Positions 1 through 5,039 of a stretch of 5,039 nt of DNA are shown in pieces. The translations under genes were made by a program, and so were the position numbers. Each line of letters begins with the position of its first letter. The stretch's first letter is position 1. Under the pieces are notes generated by a model. It ran no database searches, was not told the origin of the DNA, and saw nothing but the letters and a program-made list of their open reading frames with translations. Source of the stretch: Actinomycetes bacterium (GTDB taxonomy: Bacteria; Actinomycetota; Actinomycetes; Actinomycetales; Cellulomonadaceae); the NCBI GenBank assembly GCA_023388235.1, contig JAEWGQ010000077.1, forward strand, positions 1 to 5,039. The letters run 5' to 3'.

Positions 1-3000
1 GCGCCGGGGGCGTCCGGCACCGCGTCGGGGCGCGCGGGCGCCGAGGGCGGGCTCGGGTCGGACCAGTCGACGGCGTTGCGCGCCGCCACCGTGAAGGTGT
101 ACTCGACGTCGTTCGTCAGGCCGGCGATCGTGCAGGTGGTGCTGGCGCACGGCGTGACGACACCGCCCGGGGTCGCGGTGACCCGGTACCCGGTGATCGG
201 CTCGCCGCGGTGGTCGGGCGCGTCCCAGGACAGGACGACCGTGCCGTCGCGGACCTCGCCCACGCGCGGCGCCGCCGGGGTGGCGGGCTTGCCGCGCACG
301 CGCAGCGCGATGCCGGCGGAGACCTCGCGCGCGGCGTCGTCGGTGGCGTCCCGGACGCGGACCCGCACGACCATCTGCCCGACCAGGTCGTCGGCCGGGC
401 GCAGCACGACGCTGCCGCCCGACACCGACGCGGTCCCGGCGCCGGGGGTCTCGACGGTCACGCCGACGACGCGCAGCGGCTCCTCGGGGAACGGGTTGTA
501 CGCGCCGGCGAGCACGTCCACGACGCGGTCCCGGCCCTGCACCCCGTCGCCGAGCTCGAGGCTCGGCACGACGGCGACCCGCCGGGTGCTGGCGATGGCG
601 CGCACCTCGACCTGGACGTCCATGGTCGACGACCGGCCGTACCCGAGGGTCAGGCGGACGGTGCCGCGGCTGCCCTTGGGGGTGCCGACGGCGGAGGCCA
701 CGCTCAGCCGGCTGCCCGACAGCGTGGCCGTGAAGCCCGCCGGCTGGTCGCCGGCGAGCTGGTACGTGTACGTCTGCGCGCCGGACTCGTCCTCGACGCC
801 GCGCGTGTACGCCAGCAGGTCGACGACCACCGGCGCCTCGCCCGGGGCCACCTCGACGGGGGCCGGGTCGAAGGTCGGCGGGTAGTCGTCCAGCGTGTAC
901 ACCGTGATCGGCAGCGTGATGACCGAGGTGCGCGCGGTGGCGTCGCCGGGCCCCGTCGCGTCCGTGACGGGCACGGTCAGCGACGCGGGGCCGACGTAGC
1001 CGGGCGCGGGGGCGAACCGGACGGTGGTGCTGTCGACGACGAGCGAGGAGCCGTCGGACCGGGTCGCCGTGACCTGCGTCGTGTCGGCGACCTGCGCGCG
1101 GCGGCCCGGCGCGACCTGCACCTGCTCCCCGAGCGGGATCGTGATCTCGGCGCCGCTCGCGACGCGGAGCTCCGGTGCGCGCGGGCGGGCGGTCGGCGGG
1201 AAGAACCCGAGCGCGGGCACGGTGATGAACGCGTACGAGCGCACGCCCTCGGCGGTGGTGTTCGTCAGCAGGTACGGGATGGTCTGCGCCCGCTCGCCCA
1301 GCAGCACGGTCACCGTGCCGTCCGCGGCCACCGAGGCCACGTCGGCGGCCGAGCGCGGCACCGACACCTCGAGGTCCGACAGCGGGCCGCTGGGGTTCTG
1401 CGCGACAGCGAGCACGTCGACGTCCACGCTCGTGCGCCCCACGGTGTCCACCGGCGGCACGACGACGTCGCGCGCGACGGGCGGCAGCACGGGCGCGTCC
1501 GGGTCGACCGTCACGGTCAGCACCGCCCCGGCCCGCGCGCCGCGCGCGCTCTGCGCGGTGTACCCGATCGGCAGCACGCCGGCCTGGTCCCCCTGCACGA
1601 CGATGCGGTTGCCCACGACGGACGCGGTGATCCCCGCGGGGACGTCGAGCTCGTCCGCCAGGGACAGCGTGCCGCCCGAGACGTCCGTGTCGTTCTCCAG
1701 CACCCGGACCTCGACCCGCTGGCCCGGCCGGATCGTCACGGTGTCGTCGCGCGCGACCACCCGGTTGGAGTCCGCGGGGCGCTCGGCGATGCCCACCCGC
1801 ACGGTCGCCACGGCGCGCTGGCCGGTCCAGTCCTCGACGGCGTAGGTGAACTCGTCGGTCCCGGCCTCCCCCGGCAGCGCCTCGTACTCCAGGTAGTCCG
1901 CGCCGACCGTGGTCACGCGGCCCTTGGTCCCGGCCGACCCGACGCCGAGCAGCGTGAGGCCGTCGCCGTCCGGGTCGATGCCGACCAGGGGCACGGGGAT
2001 GCGCACCGTGTCGCCGGCGAACACGCGCGCGACCAGCGCCTGCGGGCGCGGCGGGGCCTTGGTCTCGGCGTCCGACTCGTGCACGCGGACCGTGAGCGTC
2101 GCGGCGGTCTCGTACCCGGTGCCGTCCCGGACGACGAACGTCGCCCGCACCGTCATGGGCGTGCTCGGCGCCTGGTACCGCAGCACGTCGCCCGCGACGA
2201 ACAGCAGGCCCTGCCCCTCGCCGAGCGGCTCGGCGAACTCGGTCGCCAGCGAGATCTCGTCGCCGTCGGGGTCGTACGCGTCCTCGAGCACCGGGACCGT
2301 GACCACCCCGCCGGTGCGCACGTCCGCGACGGCGTTCGGCACGACGGGCGGCTGCGTCGTCGACGACGCGGGCACGGGCGTCACGACGATCTGCCCCGTG
2401 GCGCTGGCCGTGCCGTTCGAGACCACGTACTGCAGCGTCACCGGCTCGGTCAGCACGCCGACCGCGGAGATCTGCACGAGCTCGCGCTGCCGGACCGCCA
2501 CGCGCAGCCCGTCCGGCGCGTCCACCGAGAGCAGCAGCAGCACGTTGCCCGCCGGGTCGCTGTCGTTCGCCAGCGGCGCGACGGTGGTCTGGCCGCCCTG
2601 CGGCAGCGTCGCCGTGTCGAGGACGGCGACCGGCGGCTCGGGCTGCTCCGGGCGGGCGCGCACGTCGATGCGCGCGACGCCGGTGGCCTGCTGCGGCGCC
2701 GCCGTGACCGTGAACGAGACGTAGTAGGTGCCGGCACCGGGGGCGCTGAACGTGAAGGTGCCCGCGTCCAGGTCGGGGGTGATCGTGGTGCCCGTCTGCT
2801 GCTCCACGCCCGCGAGGCGCGGCGGCTCCGCGCCCTGGGTGCGCACGGCCGCGAGCGGCTGCAGCAGCACCGGCTGGTCGGTGTAGGTGACGGCGTGCAC
2901 GGGGTCGATCTGCAGCGGCAGCGACCCGGGGGCGCGGACGTCGACGTCCACGGTGCCCTCCGCGGTCGAGCGGCCGTCCGACACCACGACGTGCACGACG

Positions 3001-4652
3001 GTGCGCCCGAGCTGGCCGCCGTCCGCCGCGTAGGTCAGCGTCCCGTCGGGCCGGAACCGGGCGGTGCCGCTCTCGGCGCTCGCCCCGACGAGCGTCAGGG
3101 TGTCGCCGTCCGGGTCCCGGAAGTCCGCCAGCACCGGGTACGTCGCCGTGGCGTTCTGCTCGACCCGGATCTCGCCGGTCCGGACCTGCACCGGCGCCTC
3201 GTCCAGCGCGCCGTCCCGCACGGTGACCGTGACGCGCGCCGTCGACGGGGCGTTCGCGCCGCGGCCGTCGCTGACCGTGTACGAGAACGAGGCGCTGCCG
3301 CTGGCGTCCGGCGGCACGGCGAGCTGCAGCGCCCGGCCGCCGTACACCGGCTGCAGGGTGCCCAGCTCCGCGGGCAGCGGGTCGACGTCGGTGATGACCA
3401 GGATCCCGCAGTCCGAGGACGTGTCGTTGTCGATGACCGGCAGGATCGTGGTGCGGCCGGGGCGCACGCCGAACTCGTCGTCCACGGCGTTCGGGGCGCC
3501 GGACGCGGGCGTGCACTCGGGCACCAGCTGCTGCGTGGTGCGGTCGCCCTGGCTCTCGTCGGTGTCGTCCTGCTGCTCCTCCTCCGGGACGACGTCCGAC
3601 CAGTCGGGCTCACGGAGCTCGGTGTCCTCCAGCGGCAGCCAGAGCCGGCCGTCCACCGTCTCGTTCAGCGCCACGACCTGCCGGTTCACCCGGAACACCA
3701 GGTGGTCGGTGCTGGTCACGCCGTCGAGGTCGAGCAGCTCGTCCGGCTGCCCGTCGCACAGGCGCAGGTAGTTGTCCGCCACCGTGGGCCACGCGGCGTG
3801 CGCGCACGTGCCCACGCGCACCGGGGCGGCGGGCACGCCCGAACCGCCCGCCGGGTGCTCGGCGGCCACGGCGCCGGACGACAGGTCCACCTCGAGCAGC
3901 GCGGTGCTGCCCGCGACCAGCGCGGTCCGCGCCGCCGGGCCGGGCTGCTGCAGCACGGGGCGCGCCACGCGGAGGTCCGCGGACCCGCCGGGCGTGCGGA
4001 CCGTCTCGCCGTCCAGGCCGACGGGCACGTCGCCCACCGCCGTCAGGGCGTCCACCGGGCCGCCGAGGGCGGGGCCCGCGCTCGCCAGCGCCGCACCGCC
4101 CACGGTCGGCGTCAGGCGGGTGACCTCGCCGGTCTCCGCCTCCACCGCGAGCGCGCCGCCGGTCGTCGTCGCCACCGCGAGGCCGCCCGCGCCCACGTCG
4201 GCGTCCGGCGGGTCGGCCGACGTCTGCAGCAGCGGCAGGTCGTCGAACGTCCGCACCCAGACCTGCCCGTCGGGGTCGACCACCGCGACGGTGCCGCCCG
4301 CCAGCGAGACCGTGGCGCCCGCGGGCAGCGCGACCTGCGACGCCGCCGTCACGCCCGCCGGGTCGACCACGGACACCTGCCCGGGCTCGACGAGCAGCAC
4401 GTCGCCGGCCTCCTGCAGCACGTCGAACTCGGTGCTCGTCGCGACCAGCCCGGCGTTCAGCTCCTCGACCTGCGCGTTGTACCGGCCGACCTGCAGCGTG
4501 CTCGTGGACGTGAGCCACACCGCGCCGTCGTTCAGGTCGACCTGCGCCAGCGGGAACCCGGGGTTCACCAGCGCGAGGGTGGCGACGACGGCGGGCACCG
4601 TGACGACCGCGGCGGTCGAGGCGGTGCGGCGCCGGCTCCACGGCCACCTCAC
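1..4652 (-). CDS. Giant membrane-anchored Ig-like / fibronectin type III repeat surface protein (partial, C-terminus beyond window)
   Basis: The minus-strand frame is open from a GTG at 4652-4650 to the left edge: 1550 residues seen, no stop. The start overlaps the upstream stop (GTGA) and has a GAGGGG ribosome site 8 bases before it. Residues 1-9 (MRWPWSRRR) are basic. Residues 11-30 form a membrane segment without a convincing signal-peptidase site, so the rest should lie outside the cell. Residues 34-347 look like a beta-propeller, with short strands and DP-G turns. Residues 348-385 are an acidic linker. Residues 387-1454 form about eleven Ig-like/cadherin-like modules of 87-106 residues, several with DPDGD loops. 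Residues 1457-1540 are an FN3 domain. The likely role is an extracellular scaffold or adhesin-like rod; no catalytic motif is visible. The protein has only four lysines and six cysteines that I can count. The domain class is well supported; the biological role is inferred. Confidence 0.93.
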   Translation of the reverse strand, partial: MRWPWSRRRTASTAAVVTVPAVVATLALVNPGFPLAQVDLNDGAVWLTSTSTLQVGRYNAQVEELNAGLVATSTEFDVLQEAGDVLLVEPGQVSVVDPAGVTAASQVALPAGATVSLAGGTVAVVDPDGQVWVRTFDDLPLLQTSADPPDADVGAGGLAVATTTGGALAVEAETGEVTRLTPTVGGAALASAGPALGGPVDALTAVGDVPVGLDGETVRTPGGSADLRVARPVLQQPGPAARTALVAGSTALLEVDLSSGAVAAEHPAGGSGVPAAPVRVGTCAHAAWPTVADNYLRLCDGQPDELLDLDGVTSTDHLVFRVNRQVVALNETVDGRLWLPLEDTELREPDWSDVVPEEEQQDDTDESQGDRTTQQLVPECTPASGAPNAVDDEFGVRPGRTTILPVIDNDTSSDCGILVITDVDPLPAELGTLQPVYGGRALQLAVPPDASGSASFSYTVSDGRGANAPSTARVTVTVRDGALDEAPVQVRTGEIRVEQNATATYPVLADFRDPDGDTLTLVGASAESGTARFRPDGTLTYAADGGQLGRTVVHVVVSDGRSTAEGTVDVDVRAPGSLPLQIDPVHAVTYTDQPVLLQPLAAVRTQGAEPPRLAGVEQQTGTTITPDLDAGTFTFSAPGAGTYYVSFTVTAAPQQATGVARIDVRARPEQPEPPVAVLDTATLPQGGQTTVAPLANDSDPAGNVLLLLSVDAPDGLRVAVRQRELVQISAVGVLTEPVTLQYVVSNGTASATGQIVVTPVPASSTTQPPVVPNAVADVRTGGVVTVPVLEDAYDPDGDEISLATEFAEPLGEGQGLLFVAGDVLRYQAPSTPMTVRATFVVRDGTGYETAATLTVRVHESDAETKAPPRPQALVARVFAGDTVRIPVPLVGIDPDGDGLTLLGVGSAGTKGRVTTVGADYLEYEALPGEAGTDEFTYAVEDWTGQRAVATVRVGIAERPADSNRVVARDDTVTIRPGQRVEVRVLENDTDVSGGTLSLADELDVPAGITASVVGNRIVVQGDQAGVLPIGYTAQSARGARAGAVLTVTVDPDAPVLPPVARDVVVPPVDTVGRTSVDVDVLAVAQNPSGPLSDLEVSVPRSAADVASVAADGTVTVLLGERAQTIPYLLTNTTAEGVRSYAFITVPALGFFPPTARPRAPELRVASGAEITIPLGEQVQVAPGRRAQVADTTQVTATRSDGSSLVVDSTTVRFAPAPGYVGPASLTVPVTDATGPGDATARTSVITLPITVYTLDDYPPTFDPAPVEVAPGEAPVVVDLLAYTRGVEDESGAQTYTYQLAGDQPAGFTATLSGSRLSVASAVGTPKGSRGTVRLTLGYGRSSTMDVQVEVRAIASTRRVAVVPSLELGDGVQGRDRVVDVLAGAYNPFPEEPLRVVGVTVETPGAGTASVSGGSVVLRPADDLVGQMVVRVRVRDATDDAAREVSAGIALRVRGKPATPAAPRVGEVRDGTVVLSWDAPDHRGEPITGYRVTATPGGVVTPCASTTCTIAGLTNDVEYTFTVAARNAVDWSDPSPPSAPARPDAVPDAPG
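33..284 (-). other. Fibronectin type III domain (residues 1457-1540)
   Basis: A recognisable FN3 pattern: AAPRVGEVRDGTVVLSWDAP with the core Trp, then GEPITGYRVTATPG with the core Tyr, CTIAGLTNDVEYTFTVAARN with the conserved Leu and Tyr, and a closing WSDPSPPS. It is the outermost domain seen. The Pro/Asp/Ala linker that follows (RPDAVPDAPG) is the usual joint to another FN3 domain, which would lie beyond the left edge. Cys1502 and Cys1507 flank a tight CASTTC hairpin, an uncommon feature for FN3. Confidence 0.9.
291..3494 (-). repeat. Array of about eleven Ig-like / cadherin-like modules (residues 387-1454)
   Basis: Protein-level repeats. Module starts, judged from the recurring Pro/Ala/Asp-rich entry and closing beta-strand, lie near residues 387, 484, 582, 671, 766, 866, 962, 1055, 1152, 1258 and 1359. 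The typical plan is an entry strand, V-V-VL-D-DPDGD-L-L, a middle hairpin, then FTY-V-DG and a closing V-V-V strand. DPDGD is intact at 513-517, 794-798 and 893-897 (modules 2, 5 and 6). Modules 1, 4 and 7 have relics (DNDTSSD, NDSDPAG, NDTDVSG). Modules 3 and 8-11 lack it. This matches the Big_9/cadherin-like class of secreted bacterial repeats. The modules are too diverged for DNA-level tandem repeats, so exact boundaries are approximate. Confidence 0.8.
3498..3611 (-). other. Acidic, Gln-rich hinge between propeller and Ig array (residues 348-385)
   Basis: After WLPLEDTELREPDWSD comes a low-complexity run with seven or more Asp/Glu and several Gln (residues 357-370), then TTQQLVPECTPASG. 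The composition predicts a disordered, solvent-exposed hinge. Cys380 at its end may pair with Cys415 in the first Ig module, closing the hinge onto the rod. Confidence 0.65.
3612..4553 (-). other. Propeller-like N-terminal extracellular domain (residues 34-347)
   Basis: This stretch has alternating short hydrophobic strands and Gly/Asp turns: VDLNDGAVWL, QVSVVDPAGV, TVAVVDPDGQVWV, LAVATTTGGALAVEAETGEV, TALVAGSTALLEVDLSSG, QVVALNETVDGRLWLP. These strand-turn units recur roughly every 35-50 residues, as in PQQ/WD-type beta-propellers. Near its end, Cys283 and Cys299 bracket a segment with HAAW and NYLRL, probably a disulfide loop. The opening VDLNDGAVWLT together with the GRYNAQVEELNAGL stretch is, from memory, typical of large actinobacterial Ig-like surface proteins. 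Blade number is not certain; a ligand is not apparent. Confidence 0.55.
4557..4652 (-). other. N-terminal signal-anchor of the surface protein (residues 1-32)
   Basis: Residues 1-9 hold four arginines and two tryptophans. They are followed by about 20 small and aliphatic residues (ASTAAVVTVPAVVATLALVN). The helix runs straight into NPGFPLAQVDLNDG without a clear AXA cleavage motif, so an uncleaved anchor with the N-terminus inside is more likely than a released signal peptide. Confidence 0.8.
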
Positions 4653-5039
4653 GGCACGCACCCCTCGGCCGGGACGGTGGACGCGCGGCGGTCGGCGCGC
4701 ACGACCGAGACCTCGATGCAGACCTCGCCGGTGCCGTCCGCCGGGACCGTGACCGTGGTGTCCTCGACGATCTCCAGCTGCGGCTCACCCGTCACGGTGC
4801 GCCGCCCCCACAGGTAGGTGTCGCCCTCCTGCTCGTCGGGGTTGGTCCAGGTGAACACCGCCGAGCCGTCGGCGGCCCGCGTGCCGACCAGGTCGGTGGG
4901 CGTCGGCACCGTCGCCGTGACCGAGCCGGCCGGGCCGGGGAACTCGGTGCCGCCGGCGGGGCCGGGGTCCGTGTCGGGTCGCTGGGTCAGCAGCACGACG
5001 GCGGCCACCGCCGCGGCGATGGCGAGCACGGACCCGACC
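4649..5039 (-). CDS. C-terminal part of a single-pass membrane protein with extracellular FN3-like domain; possibly a Ser/Thr kinase sensor end
   Basis: The last 129 residues of a gene that starts outside the window; the frame is open to the right edge and ends in TGA at 4651-4649. It opens with a hydrophobic segment (VGSVLAIAAAVAAVVLL), followed by a Pro/Gly/Asp linker. The remaining 85 or so residues form a beta-rich module with a TWTNP core, resembling a degenerate FN3 fold. Two cysteines, in GEVCIEV and in the final GCVP, are placed to form a disulfide pinning the C-terminus. The GTG at 5029-5027 lies inside the membrane helix and is not a credible start. The topology (cytoplasmic N-part, one helix, small outer domain) fits a PknB-like receptor kinase or another signalling protein, but no kinase sequence is visible, so the identity is inference. 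The stop overlaps the next gene's start, suggesting one operon. Confidence 0.85.
   Translation of the reverse strand, partial: VGSVLAIAAAVAAVVLLTQRPDTDPGPAGGTEFPGPAGSVTATVPTPTDLVGTRAADGSAVFTWTNPDEQEGDTYLWGRRTVTGEPQLEIVEDTTVTVPADGTGEVCIEVSVVRADRRASTVPAEGCVP
4661..4666 (-). promoter_or_regulatory. Ribosome binding site of the giant surface protein
   Basis: GAGGGG on the minus strand, 8 bases before the GTG at 4652. It lies inside the last codons of the upstream gene. This site and the 4-base GTGA overlap decide the start: no other GTG or ATG nearby combines a purine-rich site with the basic-plus-hydrophobic N-terminus expected of an anchored protein. Ribosomes finishing the upstream gene could restart here. 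Confidence 0.7.

Noticed and set aside
4640..4670. Promoter or terminator between the two genes
   Set aside because: The genes overlap by four bases; no inverted repeat followed by T residues and no -10/-35-like pair is visible.
76..4752. Other plus-strand frames of 230-330 codons (starts near 76, 1024, 1909, 3064, 3772)
   Set aside because: Ser/Thr/Pro/Arg-rich low-complexity translations typical of off-frame GC-rich DNA; all lie opposite the real gene and show no recognisable fold.
2450..4788. Minus-strand alternative frames (2450-2737, 3095-3613, 3610-4788)
   Set aside because: Arg-rich shadows in other registers of the same strand; the real frame, which keeps FN3 and Ig-like motifs from 4652 to the edge, overlaps them fully or over almost their whole length.
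210..4817. Plus-strand open frame of 1535 codons
   Set aside because: It is codon-for-codon antisense to the Ig/FN3 gene. Its product is Arg/Gly/His/Val-rich with no domain pattern, it has no ribosome site, and it stays open only because the real gene avoids TTA, CTA and TCA.
4649..5029. Complete small gene starting at the GTG at 5029
   Set aside because: This GTG lies within the hydrophobic helix and the frame continues open to the window edge (VGS before it), so the true start is upstream and the gene is partial.

Overview
The window is very GC-rich, with third codon positions almost always G or C, and is almost entirely coding on the minus strand. Base composition, GTG start use, a GTGA stop/start overlap and the type of surface proteins encoded point to a high-GC actinobacterium. 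A Cellulomonas-like member of Micrococcales is my best guess; this is inference from protein style, not a database match.

Layout, read in the direction of transcription (right to left). (1) 5039-4649: the C-terminal 129 residues of a membrane protein that begins outside the window. It has one hydrophobic segment, a Pro/Gly linker and a small FN3-like domain with two cysteines. (2) 4652-1: the first 1550 residues of a giant, continuously open surface protein with no stop in the window. It starts at a GTG that overlaps the upstream stop codon (GTGA). It consists of a basic N-terminus with an uncleaved-looking membrane anchor, a propeller-like domain of about 310 residues, an acidic Gln-rich linker, a run of about eleven Ig-like/cadherin-like (Big_9-type) modules, and a fibronectin type III domain near the left edge. 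The protein continues beyond position 1.

There is no intergenic DNA, RNA gene, mobile element or CRISPR in the window. The 4-base overlap suggests the two genes are translationally coupled and their products work together at the cell surface. In actinobacteria, giant anchored Ig/FN3 proteins of this kind often sit in a cluster with a Ser/Thr kinase, a MoxR-type AAA ATPase, a DUF58 protein, a transglutaminase-like membrane protein, and PP2C and FHA proteins. Those partners are outside this window, so that context is a prediction to test. Long open frames on the plus strand are shadows of the minus-strand gene.
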